Shown here one piece after another: positions 35,589-45,885 of a DNA stretch of 64,000 bases. Position 1 is the stretch's first letter; the number at the start of each line of letters is the position of its first letter. The position numbers were made by a program, and so were the translations under genes. The notes beneath the pieces were generated by a model. The model was not told where the DNA came from. It saw only the letters and a list, made by a program, of their open reading frames with translations, and searched no databases. The stretch is from Platerodrilus igneus (lineage: Eukaryota; Arthropoda; Insecta; Coleoptera; Lycidae): contig JARFIW010000658.1 in assembly GCA_036346225.1 (NCBI GenBank), positions 2,592,893-2,656,892 on the forward strand. Direction: 5' to 3'.

Positions 35589-38379
35589 TAGGAATTCGTC
35601 CTCTATTTTTCGTAGTTGCTAATACTCATACAGCACTAACTTCTTCATATGTGGTATATTCCATTTTGCTACGTGTTGAATTGACGTTAAGATTCCGAAT
35701 CAATTTTACTCTACACATGCGGAGTGATGTAAGAGTAAAATAATGCACCGGTTACCTTTTAGTTTTGCGGGGTAGGTGATATAACCGTACTACTTTTAGG
35801 AGTATATATATTCTAACACTTCTACTAAATACTTTCACGTTTACCTTGAATGGTCTTTAGAACCTTTTTATCCACTAAAATCTTTGAGCGCCAACCCACA
35901 TGCAGAATACCCAAATAAAGCTTACGCGGAAGGTTGATGTTGCCTTGCTTACACCTTTCTTATCTCCTAGAAATTTAAAATAAACAAATAAAGATAAATT
36001 TACTCCGTGTACGTCTCTAACCTATATTGTGCAACACAATTTTGAAAACAATAATTAACAACTATTAAAGAAAACAAGAACTATGATCTACCCTAATTTG
36101 ACCAAATCTTCCTTTAGAAACAAAACTTAAAATTATCAATAATACTTCGTCAAAATTTGATCCAGGCAATTTTTATTTGCTAATTGTTCTCTAAATGAAC
36201 GAGCTTTTATGTATAAGATTTGATGCAATACGTTTTAAATTTAGTGGTGCGTGCACCAACATTAATAGTTCTTATTAAGGATAAGTTCTACACGTTTATG
36301 AATGTTAACGATCTGTTACGTTCCATTTCGTATTGGAGGATTTTCTGCCTCATTACTATAAAAACACCATTCAGTCCCATTTACGTTTGCTATATTTCTA
36401 TAAATTCAAGGCGCGCAGATAGGCAACCAACTGTACTCCTTTATTTAATTCAAGGTCTGCACGTATATGTTTATATTCTGGTTCTTTATCTTACACCAAA
36501 ACTAGATTACGCGTGCTTTGAGTGTGAAACAGCTTTTCCTGGCATTCATATAGGGTCGTATTTTAAAAACATTTCGTGGCATAAAATGAAATTCTGTGGG
36601 AGGTATAATTTAAAAGTGTACTGGCTTGGTGTTTTTAGAAGTAAAATGCGTGCATTTTGAGTAAAAGTTATCGTTCACGTTTAACAAAAGAGTTATATTT
36701 TCTCCGTTGTTTTGTTTATTTTACGCGACACCGAAAATATTAGTGATTTTTCCTTAAACAAGTGCAGGTTTGGTATTTTATACATAAAAGACTTCAAGTG
36801 AGATATGACATAATGGCCAAATAATTTTTAATCCAGCAGTAACAAATGGAACTTGAATTGAAAGACAGTGTTTAAAATGGTGGATTATTACGGCAAGCAA
36901 GCGATTGTTGTGTTTACGTTTATGTACATGACATTTATTTTATATCAACGAATGAAGGTGTTGTGATTTTTTGTATAAAAATTTTCTAACGGGAGACTGC
37001 ATTGAAGACTGAATCAATCGAGAAATACTATAATTAAAAAGGTTGAGCATTAAGATGAATGTTTGGAGATGCAAAATATGACAAACTTTTGAACAACTGT
37101 GTAAAGTCTTTCGGGACGAATAGGTATTGAGGTTTTTCTCTTTTTTTGACGTCTTACTCTACGACTAGTTAATTAGCATGGCATTCTTCATTTCTTTTTT
37201 TGTTGTAGTAATTGGTGCGGACTACCTATGTTGCTCTTTTTCTTCTCCGCACGGTATACCATAACAGATGAATTGCAATTCTTAAACATAACAAACATAA
37301 TATAATGGTTTTAATTCAATCTTACAGTTTTTTGTTTCAATCCTTCAAAACTTCATCGGCATCAATGAGTAGAATTCTTCACGGGTAAAACTCTAACCTA
37401 TTGTGGTTGACAAAAGCCCCCAAACCTGGTCACTTTTTTTTCGCAAGAACAATTTATAACGTCCGCGTTTAGTCATATCCGAGGGACTGTCTAATCCCTG
37501 ATTGCTTCGGTATAAAAATACCGTCCCGTAATTCATCGCTCATCGTTTTTTAACCGCCGTCTTGCACCACGATCGGGTTATTAGAGGTTACTAGCTGGCG
37601 ACTAATAATTTGATCCGAACTTATCCACACTACTATTATCTGGAGTTTTTATAAGTTATAAAGTCCATAGGTTAGTACCCGATGTCCTAGTTCTCAAAAT
37701 TGGCGCGTCTAAAGTTGTTCTATTGTAGAGGTCAATGCCATTCTATTCGTGTGAACGGGTTTTTATTAACTTTCACACTTTTTATATATAACGTATTAAT
37801 TTGGTTATGCCCCCGACATATTTCTATGTCTGTCATTTATGAGCATAAGGTTATTGGCATGTATCGGTCCGACTCCATGGTTAATGTTTTCTTTTAAATT
37901 GTGTGAATTTGTACAAATATGCACGGCTATTTCCCGGGTGTCTATCTGTAATTTTTTTAAATTTAATAAGAGAAGTTGAAAAATCCAGATATTTATTACT
38001 ATATGATGTTTATAATGTACTATATGCTTTAATATTTTAATGCTTTATTTTAATTTAATATTTTGAAAAATGCTGTCATAATGGAGCGATTATCCCCAAC
38101 GCCCCCTTAGAATCCTCCGTCAATGATTGAGTGTTTTCATCGTAGAGAAAAATCACGAATATTATACCAGTTGTTTTATTTTGAAAGTTTCAGAATAGAA
38201 ATAGAACCACAAGTTAAGAATTTTACATGTAAATTCCCTATGTTGCGGTCGGAAATGGGACATACGGTATAGTAATTCCGATTAACTTGCCCAACACTTT
38301 AATAAATTTAATCCCACATAGTGAAGCCGCGAGCTTGAATGTAAATTCAGTAAATCCCCATGCCAATCAAACTACACTT
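35589..38379. other. AT-rich DNA, no supported gene
   Basis: The longest frame is 36220-36660 (146 codons, plus), hydrophobic and aromatic-rich without recognisable domain. Codon usage looks like AT-rich chance. No repeat or RNA gene was recognised. Confidence 0.5.
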
Positions 38380-39010
38380 AATTCCTAAACTTCTATAGTT
38401 TGTAACCCGATTATGATAATGAAAAGTCCAATAATCCTTATTGTCTTATTTAGCACTCTAATCAACTCGATTAAATTGTGGTATTCTTACAATAATCAAA
38501 CTTCAAAAAACCATAAACGATTTCTAACCTTGATACCAAACTATGTTTTTCATACAACCAAGTTACAGAAAAGCAATTCTACTGGAGATCACGAATTGAA
38601 TTGTATATATTTCACCTAGCTAAAGTTGTCTAGTAAGTTTCTATTACCTAAGGAGCTGGACTTCGGAGCGACACAGACATGGTTAGTGAGGACTTTGACG
38701 CTTACTGTTATAATAAATACATTTGGGCAAAGCTCCAACTTCTAACCACACGTGAATTACAAATAAAGCGAGGACAACTTATGTGCTTGTTATTTCAATT
38801 TATCGAAATTTTGTGGTTGACGGTCAAAGCTCAATTTAGCTAGTACAAACTTTGAAAATAGTGTTAGAAATACTTGCTTAAGTATTCAACAACTTTAAGA
38901 GGTGTGTTTATACAAATGACAAGATAGTTCAGTGTTTTAAATTAAAGACGAGCCTTCTAAGTCAATGTCGTATGAATAAAACACTTTCTTGAATGTTTAC
39001 TATAGGGTTC
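38380..39010. repeat. Diverged interspersed repeat, copy 2
   Basis: Partner of 4050-4710, same orientation; the best block is 38433-38492. Edges are uncertain. Confidence 0.4.
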
Positions 39011-39239
39011 TCTATTAAGAACCGTCATTATAAAATATGGAATCAAACAATCTCAAGAACATTGCACTGCTTACCGATGAATCAACATTCCATACCTGTA
39101 GTATGGTGAATTGTCATAACACTCGTATCTGAGCATACGAGCAACCATATGCGAATAGGAAAGAGTCGCAGCCAAAAGTAAACGTGTAATTAGATCTCAT
39201 GGAAGAGCGTGTAAACTGTCCGCTCTTTTTTGTTATGGG

Positions 39240-39650
39240 CACAGTTAGTTCGATGACCTACCTAGACATACTGCAAATGTTTCTGAAACCTCAGTAGTTG
39301 TCAGACGGGATGCTTGATACTCGGATCTTCCTACAGGATTGGTTACCTCCACATTTTGCACATATCGTACGCCATTACCTTCAACCGACATTTCTGGATC
39401 GTTGGATTGGGCGACGGTCATTACGGATTTGAGCACCCAGATCCCCCCACCTTACCCTTTGGATTTTTGGATGGAGCTACATTAAATCCTTTATGTACAA
39501 GATCAAGATCACCTTTTTGAGCATCTCACAGGACGTATTACTGAAGCAGTGAATACAATCACAGTCCAGATACTGGAGCGTGTTTTGGGACTGCGTTGAG
39601 GAGTAACGTCTTTGTACTGACATGCAGAGTGGCCGTGTTAAACTCCATGC
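39240..39650 (+). pseudogene. IS630/Tc1-mariner-type transposase remnant
   Basis: One plus-strand frame (with four stops) reads FLQDWLPPHFAHIVRHYL, then RWIGRRS, APRSPHLT and YIKSFMYKIK. These correspond to the catalytic-Asp block (QQDGAPPH-type), the RWIGRRGP-type linker and the SPDLTP..FFLWGYLK block of DDE_3 transposases. The N-terminal DNA-binding part and terminal repeats were not seen. Confidence 0.82.
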
Positions 39651-39669
39651 CAAAATCGTCATGTATCAT

Positions 39670-40250
39670 TTTTAGGGTAAGAGATACTTTTTAGGTTAAT
39701 TGCCACGTATTTTTGAAATAATACGCTAACTTCCGCTGTTGATGACGGTTGAATCTGCGCAGAAGGGATGCGGGAGTGCGCGAGTCGAGGAAGCGACATT
39801 AAGCAACGGGACAGTGACGAATCAACAAGTATTGAAGGTATGGTGTAGTTTCTAAAAAGGAAGGTATGAAGTTTTTCTTTATGTTCCCTTAACTTACCGT
39901 TCCTCTACCTATTTCCTTTCAAACCTCTACGAGATGCAATAGAAGTTCAGCAACGGATAATAATTTGATGTTTAACCCGGCGAACTACGAAACCAACACG
40001 TGGTGGACCCTGAAATGAAATTCCGAGATATACGTATCACGTAAGTAATTTGTACTTTACCTAGAATGTACGTGTAAATTGACATAGACATTGCGATTGC
40101 ATCATCCGGTAAAAAGTGGTCTGTATAGGTTATATAACGGCGTTAGAGCCACGTCTAAATTGTAATAACGACGCCGTAATTGTAACAAATGAACTGTGTT
40201 AGGTCCGTGATAATTCTTTGACCTATGGTTGCGTTGGTGTAAATAAAGTT
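39670..40250. other. No gene recognised between two transposase remnants
   Basis: Non-repetitive, AT-rich, with no coding signal. Confidence 0.45.
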
Positions 40251-40269
40251 CCTTTTCCTCAAATGAGTT

Positions 40270-40860
40270 GATACTTTTTAAACACCCAGTACATAAAAAA
40301 CCATTTCTTTCTGAAAAGCTGATTATATTTTCATTTCAACATGAAGTTAAAACGTTACCATCAAATTCAAACTTCGGTAAACGTTCGTCTCGGCTTTTTT
40401 TACAAGAAGTCATCATTTTGGGAAATTGTTCATTACACTTTCATACATTTCTAAAGCTAGTTCACGAATTTCTAATCTGATGTTGTTGGACTTTTTGCGT
40501 AGACTTTATGCTTCATGTAACCCTCAAAAAGTAGTCTATCGAACTTAAATTGCAGAACAGCTAAAGTCTGCATTGCAAAAAATCACACTTCCGGGAAATT
40601 TTGAATGTAATAACGTAATTGTTTCCAAACTAGTGTGGCATATAGCACTGTCCTGTTAAAAATAAACGTCGTCCATATCCAAAGCATCAATTTCAGGCCC
40701 AAAAAAGCGTACCAAACTGATTTCATTAACTGGAACAGTCAGTCTTGTATTGTTTTTAAAAAAATACGGACTAATGACACCACTAACCCAAAAACCGCAA
40801 CAAATTGTCAGTCGTTGTGGCCAGCGCAGTTTTTTCGACTATTTCTGTAGAGTTTTTAGA
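40270..40860 (-). pseudogene. Second IS630/mariner-type transposase remnant
   Basis: On the minus strand, from 40860 down, broken frames read FFGPEIDALDMDDVYF followed by a QDSAICHT block (QQDGATCHT-type), a KFPG segment, and FFEGYMKHKVYAKSPTT. This is a different subfamily from the remnant at 39240. A GGGTGTTTAAAAAGT-like sequence follows (about 40280-40295), resembling the terminal repeat of such elements. Confidence 0.8.
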
Positions 40861-40869
40861 GCTCCTGTT

Positions 40870-41590
40870 ATGGCGAATACTGAACCATAAAGTAATGATA
40901 AATTTAAGAGCAGGAAAAGTGTTTATTTAACAGAAAACAAGATGGTTTACCGTCTTAAATTTGAGTGTACATTTGCTTAAACGTTATGCTTTATAAAGAG
41001 TTAAAAAATTATAGACATATTTGATAAGCATGCAAAAAAATAAAAAAGTAATACAAAAATTAAACTACTAGATAAATGCACCATTAGCCGACTCTTAAAA
41101 TTGTTTAAAATTAAACACTCAAACAACAGCTATGAACCTAAAGTTGCTACATTTGTGGCATTCTGGTTGTCTGGAGTCACCTTGTTAATGCTTCGTAGCA
41201 ACAGATATAACATTTATTTAGAAATTAAAATAAACTTATGATAGATTGACATTAAAGACAGAAATATTTACAAGTCTTTGCATGCGTAATTAAATTGCAA
41301 ATGATTTTAACACTAGAACATAAAGTACTTTAACTGTAAAATTGTGGAGCGTGTTTCTGTGTTGAAGAATCGAATACATTGGTTTCACGATTAACACCTG
41401 AATCTGGTGTCGTAAAGGTGATGGTGTCTATGAAATGTGGCACCTAATGACGGTGATTGTATTCGATTTTCCATAACTTCGGTACCTTGCGGCTGGTGGG
41501 CGAAAACACTGGGGTTCGGACGGCTTCTTTGGTTAGTAGAAATTAAAGCTCACTGATGGCGAATTGCACATTCTTTAGCGTTATAACAAC
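40870..41590. other. No gene recognised
   Basis: AT-rich to mixed composition; may include decayed 5' parts of the MULE remnant that follows. Confidence 0.45.
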
Positions 41591-41599
41591 GATGCAGAT

Positions 41600-41910
41600 T
41601 TTTCAAAAGTTAAATTGATCACAACCCTTGCTTTTGTGTCTATCAATGATTTAAATGATTTATTTCATCAGTTAGCAGAACTGCGATTGGAGCTGCAGCC
41701 ACTTCTTAAGTGGTTTGAAGGATCTTATCTCGGAAGCCCAAATCGTCGTGGAAACGCTAGACGTACAGTTTCAGTTTCGCCTGCAATTGGTGAGTCTATG
41801 AACGCGTTATAAATGAACAAAATCGTACTAACAATTATGCCGAAACCGCCCATCGCCGGATTCAAGTTAAGTTAGGAATGACGCACCCAAGTTTGTAAAA
41901 ATTGATAGAT
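41600..41910 (+). pseudogene. MULE-type transposase remnant
   Basis: The frame 41615-41812 has FVSINDLNDLF.....L.PLLKWFEGSYLGSPNRRG, like the region downstream of the catalytic domain in insect Mutator-like transposases (YFE..YIG..RRG). After a stop, another frame at about 41830-41900 reads [14 protein letters not shown] and LGMTHPSL, matching the conserved TNN..E..HR...L...HP.IW block. The catalytic core is not readable upstream. Confidence 0.75.
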
Positions 41911-42397
41911 TGCTCTTTTCTTATAAATACAAACAGTGCTTTGAAAGCGGGACATTAAATACAGCATTCTTGTAGCGAAACAAGGTGTTGTGAGTCACGA
42001 GGTTAAAGTACTTTCTGTGCTAGTAAAAGCTAAGTTACTGGTTCTAGCCCCCAGCCGTAGACAAATGCATCCGGATTTTCTCAACCTAAGATTGAATCAG
42101 ACTGAAGCCGATAGCTCAAGATACAGTTTGTTTTATTTGTGTCGCTGTTTTGAAAGATAGACACCTCTTTTTCTGGGTTGATTCTGCTCTAAATTGCAGA
42201 CTATATGTTACCAAATGTACGCTCGCAACACGAACGGAAAATGTACATCATCCTTAACGCTTGTGTTAGAGCATTCTTTTTATTGTTTATTTTTCTGTGT
42301 AAAGTAATGTTCACGTCAACAACTTGCCTTGGTTATGCTATTTAAAAATGTAGTGTTACGTTATTTCTTAAATTTTACGAGGTGCACTCTAGCAGAT
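41911..42397. other. Left flank of the Polinton
   Basis: No gene or repeat recognised up to the target duplication. Confidence 0.5.
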
Positions 42398-42403
42398 GTT
42401 AAT
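42398..42403. repeat. Target site duplication, left (GTTAAT)
   Basis: Identical to 61630-61635. Six base pairs is the size made by Polinton integrases, and it fixes the left end of the element. Confidence 0.95.
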
Positions 42404-42923
42404 AGTAGTTTAACTATGGAGAAGCTGGGACAGCCCTTTTTAAAGGGTCATAAATATCTTGTAAAGGGTGTGTGTATTATGGAAAAGAGAAGTATGTATG
42501 TGTGAAGGTCATGTATGTGTAGGTGTGTGTGTGTGTTAGTATTAGTTAGGTTTGAGGATAACGATAGTATGGCTATGGAGAAGCTGGCCGGCCCTTTTAA
42601 AAGGATCATAAATATCTTGTAAAGGGTGTGCGTATTATATAAAAGAGAGGTATGTATGTGCAGGTGTGTGCGTGTAGGGTGTAGGGTATGTATGGTTTGT
42701 CGGTGATGTTAACGTGGAAGTCGTGCCGCCCTCGTGATAAAAGTGTGTGTGTAGATATCGATCGGGGGGGCGGTGTTGTTGTTGTTTTATTTTCGAAAAG
42801 AAAGGTATGTATCGTTATGTGTATAGGTGTGTAGGGGGCGTGCGTGTTTTAGTCTAAGACGAAATATCGTAAGGGGCGCGCAAGTGGTGCGAACGTGTTT
42901 TGTTTTAAGAGTGTGTTTTCGGG
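42404..42923 (+). repeat. Left terminal inverted repeat
   Basis: Inverted match to 61103-61629, nearly identical apart from small indels in G, T and GT runs. Inside it the terminal motif ACTATGGAGAAGCTGG and the CATAAATATCTTGTAAAGGG block occur twice in tandem (from 42404 and from about 42568). Palindromes of the CCCTTTTTAAAGGG type follow each copy, possibly binding sites for the terminal protein or integrase (inference). Confidence 0.95.
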
Positions 42924-43007
42924 GGTGATGGTCGCGATCGAGAATAAGTCTGGGTAAATAACCGCAAGGGTTTTTTTATTACAGGTGTCGATAAGAAAAA
43001 ATTGCGA

Positions 43008-43053
43008 TGGCCCTTTAAAAGGGCTGTCTCAGCTTCTCCATAGCTATACTACT
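43008..43053 (-). repeat. Internal inverted copy of the element terminus
   Basis: Reads GGGCTGTCTCAGCTTCTCC and on to CTATACTACT, i.e. the right-end terminus sequence in right-end orientation, but 650 bp inside the left end. With the true left end it makes a 650-bp unit that begins AG and ends CT. No GTTAAT follows (GACGTA instead), so it is not a separate insertion with the same duplication. Confidence 0.85.
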
Positions 43054-44030
43054 GACGTAATCGTATTTTTGCTCAAGATGGTTCGATCGATGACGTGTGC
43101 GTGTATTTTTGCCTTCCGAGAGAAGATGATGAAAGTGCGCTATTTAATTCGTATACAAATACAGGGTCATGATTATCTCATCGGACACACGTGCAAGACG
43201 TTTCAAGTAAACTTTTAATAATTTGGAAATGTTACGCTCGATGTTTTCGTAGGCAATTATGATGAAGTATTTAAAATAACGCAGAGATTTCAGATCGTCG
43301 GGCAAGAGAAAAAAACGGGTCGCGATTATCTCATCGGAGACGTGCAAGACGTTTTAAATGTAATTGTTTCGGTATAAATGGTAAAAAAGTTCTTTCTTAA
43401 TTTTGTGTGCATTATATGAACCCAAAGCATATACGATGACGAAATCGTATTTTTGCCGAGAAATAAAAAGTGGTCGTAAATTATGTATAGTATACATTCA
43501 TTATATAAAGCGGAAGTTAAAATATAAATGATCGAGTATGTTTGTATAATTATTTTTTATTATCGAAGTCGGGAATCGCTTTTGTTAAAACATTGTATGT
43601 ATAAAAGATAGCTTCTTGGAACGCGTTAAGAAAATACTGTAGTTTAAGATTACATCATTCGTGAGTAAGTTTTAATTTCAGTACACATCGTTTTGAATCA
43701 TTAATTATATAGGAACCCATTACTTTTAACAAATATGGTTTATAAATCCTCGAAATATAGACGATTGAAATTTTTTATATTCTTTTATCGATGCCGAGTC
43801 GGCGAAAATGTCTTTGTTACTTACATCTTTGAATAAAAAATATGCTCATTAATTTTTATGCGATTTCAATATCCGCATAATAAAAGATAACGTTTTAATT
43901 TGAATGAGCTTTTTGTCCAAAACAAGGGCAATGCTATTTAATTCTAATGAATTGCTATCGTTAATGTCTGAATCGTGTATGTGGGGAGCGGTTTTCAGAT
44001 GCGTAATAAATTGTACGTCATTCGGAGTGA
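43054..44030. repeat. Rearranged left subterminal region
   Basis: Non-coding. Contains two copies of a GATTATCTCATCGGA..CGTGCAAGACGTTT block (about 43166 and 43323) that occurs once, inverted, next to the right repeat (about 61062-61103). Two GACG.AATCGTATTTTTGC blocks also occur (43054 and 43440). The segment 42924-43000 corresponds to sequence lying further inside at the right end (about 60945-61010), so segment order differs between the two arms. Confidence 0.75.
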
Positions 44031-44038
44031 TATAAATA
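44031..44038 (+). promoter_or_regulatory. TATA box for the left plus-strand genes
   Basis: TATAAATA preceding a GC-richer stretch, about 160 bp before the first plus-strand start codon. It would set transcription start at about 44060-44065. Good match to a eukaryotic core promoter, but only inferred. Confidence 0.55.
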
Positions 44039-44132
44039 GAGGATCCCTTGTAAGGCTTTTTTATCTTGTAAAATATAAGTTTGAGAGTCGTGCAACGTGT
44101 TTTGTCATCGTGCAGCTTGCATTAAAAAACAG

Positions 44133-44183
44133 GTAATAATTGTAAATATATTTTTAACTTTATGTAATTATATTCGTAATTAG
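44133..44183 (+). other. Candidate 5'-UTR intron (51 nt)
   Basis: CAG/GTAATA donor and TTCGTAATTAG acceptor between the TATA box and the ATG at 44193. Plausible because the gene that follows contains a better supported intron. Confidence 0.35.
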
Positions 44184-44192
44184 AATTAAAAT

Positions 44193-44694
44193 ATGGAGTT
44201 AATTAAAAATCAATTCAGTAAGCCGCATCGATAGGAAGAAGACCGTAAAAGTCAAAGATCTCGAGCTACAGCGCCCTTATCCGGTTTTAAGCATCAAATC
44301 TCTTCAGTCAAAGAAGAATTCTCGGCTCATTCTCGTCGAATTAGAAGAATGCGTTGTGTTCCTTCCGCAGAGAATCGCGGACGTAATTAGCGACAAAGAT
44401 ATCGAAGAGCTGAATAAACAGGAATGCCTTTGTTTGCACTACCTAGGATCGTTCGAAGTTGGTTAGTATTTAATATTTTAATTTTTTATTTAAAAAACTA
44501 ATACGAAATTCGTTTATTTTAAAGGTAAACCTAATCCTGCAGCGAGTATTTCCTTCTGCTGCATGGGCGAAAAACAAAGGATCCATCATCATCAGCCCTC
44601 ACGGATCCTCCCAAGGAAAATCAAGAACGGCAAGAGCAAAAAAGCCATCCGTATCGTCATCACACTAGAATACCTACCTATACATGGTAATTAA
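44193..44694 (+). CDS. Small conserved Polinton protein, spliced, frameshifted near the start
   Basis: The main frame (from about 44239) has VKVKDLELQRPYPVLSIKSL and LVELEECVVFLPQRI....ISD.DIEEL, a pattern seen in small proteins near PolB in insect Polintons; function unknown. It is cut by an intron, 44462-44524 (63 nt; G/GTTAGT donor, TTTTAAAG acceptor). Without splicing the frame hits TAG immediately; with splicing it continues GKPNPAASISF, a family-like ending, to the stop at 44692. The ATG at 44193 is in another frame and stops at 44232, so one indel near codon 14 breaks the start or the annotation of it. Position right behind the TATA box suggests early expression (inference). Confidence 0.65.
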
Positions 44695-44736
44695 TTTTTA
44701 TAATTTTAGTATTTTTACATCTTGATTTTTAAAGTT

Positions 44737-45560
44737 ATGAGTATTGAATATAGAATTAGATCAGCAACCCATTACAATCGTGATATGCTAATTGCGGATT
44801 ATCCACATAATTTTTATAGAATCGCATGCAAGGAATTGCCTGCTTATTTAAAAGACTTTAAATATCGGGACGGTTTTTGATTGGGTCTCGAGCCCTTTTT
44901 CTATTTTGCATGCAATTTAATTTGTTCGACAATTTAACGTGCTTAGAAGATTCGTATTCTAACACAATAGCGTTTTGCTTCACCGACGTGTCTTGTATGA
45001 AAGAAAAGCTTTTTAATTTATGTAATTACGACCGAAGGGCATTTTATAATATTAGCGAAAGCATCTCGGCCGGTATTAGGTTGTTTAGATTTGTAGATCA
45101 ATCTGCCGTATCGCCATTAAAAACAGTGTTTAATTTTCAGTATAAATGTGAAAGTGACATTTTCTTTTATGCAATTCTAAGAACCGATTGCCTATACGTG
45201 GACTTAAAAATAGAGAATTCGTGTTTTCAACTCAATTTATTAATTCTTTGTTGATTTGCAGAAAACCCTCCGCATGCGCTTGCATGAAATCGGCGATTTA
45301 TTTGTCTATAGTAAATGTGTTAGAACGACAGATGTATTTTCTATAAAATCAACTAAAATTACAGATTCAGAAAAATATGCTATAGACTTATCCTTTTGTA
45401 TAAGATTTTTAAACTCGTACAAATTGTTAGAATAAAACGGAACTGCATGCCGAATTAGAAGCCATTTTATGGTCCTGCGATTTATCGCCCAAAGACGATA
45501 CGCCGAACGTATTAGTAAAATTGCACGGTTCAAAATACAGAAAGTTGGCATTGAAATACG
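44737..45560 (+). pseudogene. Unknown Polinton gene, fragmented
   Basis: Open pieces 44737-44880 (47 codons from an ATG), 44877-45254 (no ATG needed; LFCMQFNLFDNLTCLEDSY region), about 45262-45434, and about 45450-45565 in shifted frames. They lie end to end on the plus strand between the spliced gene and PolB. I do not recognise the product. It is Cys/Phe-rich with no membrane segment. Confidence 0.4.
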
Positions 45561-45569
45561 AAAAAAAAA

Positions 45570-45851
45570 ATGTTAACTAACAGAAAAATCGAAGCGGACG
45601 CGGTCGTTTCGATGTGTTGTGATCAGATGCTACAGTTGTATCGAAAAGTGCACGCAATTTTAACGAAATGTCGTAAAACTAAAGTATTTCGCAATTGGGT
45701 TCGAATATTAAAATCACACATTCACAACACCGAATCGATTTTAAGAACGGTGAAACAAACTTCTTCTTCGCTCTCGGCTAGTTATCTGAATCTATTCGAA
45801 AATCTTCTATGCCATATGAAAAGATATAAAATGCTATTTAAAATCTATTAA
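45570..45851 (+). CDS. Unknown 93-residue protein upstream of PolB
   Basis: Intact frame, basic and helical in character (KVFRNWVRILKSHIHNTE), ending 35 bp before the PolB frame. It could be an independent small protein, the C-terminal part of the preceding unknown gene, or an N-terminal extension of PolB separated by a stop. Confidence 0.4.
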   Translation: MLTNRKIEADAVVSMCCDQMLQLYRKVHAILTKCRKTKVFRNWVRILKSHIHNTESILRTVKQTSSSLSASYLNLFENLLCHMKRYKMLFKIY

Positions 45852-45885
45852 AAAACTACTGCGGCAGAATGTTCCTAAACAATGG

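Noticed and set aside
36220..36660. 146-codon plus-strand frame, the longest outside recognised elements
   Set aside because: Hydrophobic and aromatic-rich with no domain, no neighbouring gene signals and no splice pattern; consistent with a chance frame in AT-rich DNA.
42404..43053. Independent MITE insertion at the left end of the Polinton
   Set aside because: The outer side has GTTAAT, which pairs with the far right end, and the inner side has GACGTA; no target duplication supports a separate insertion.
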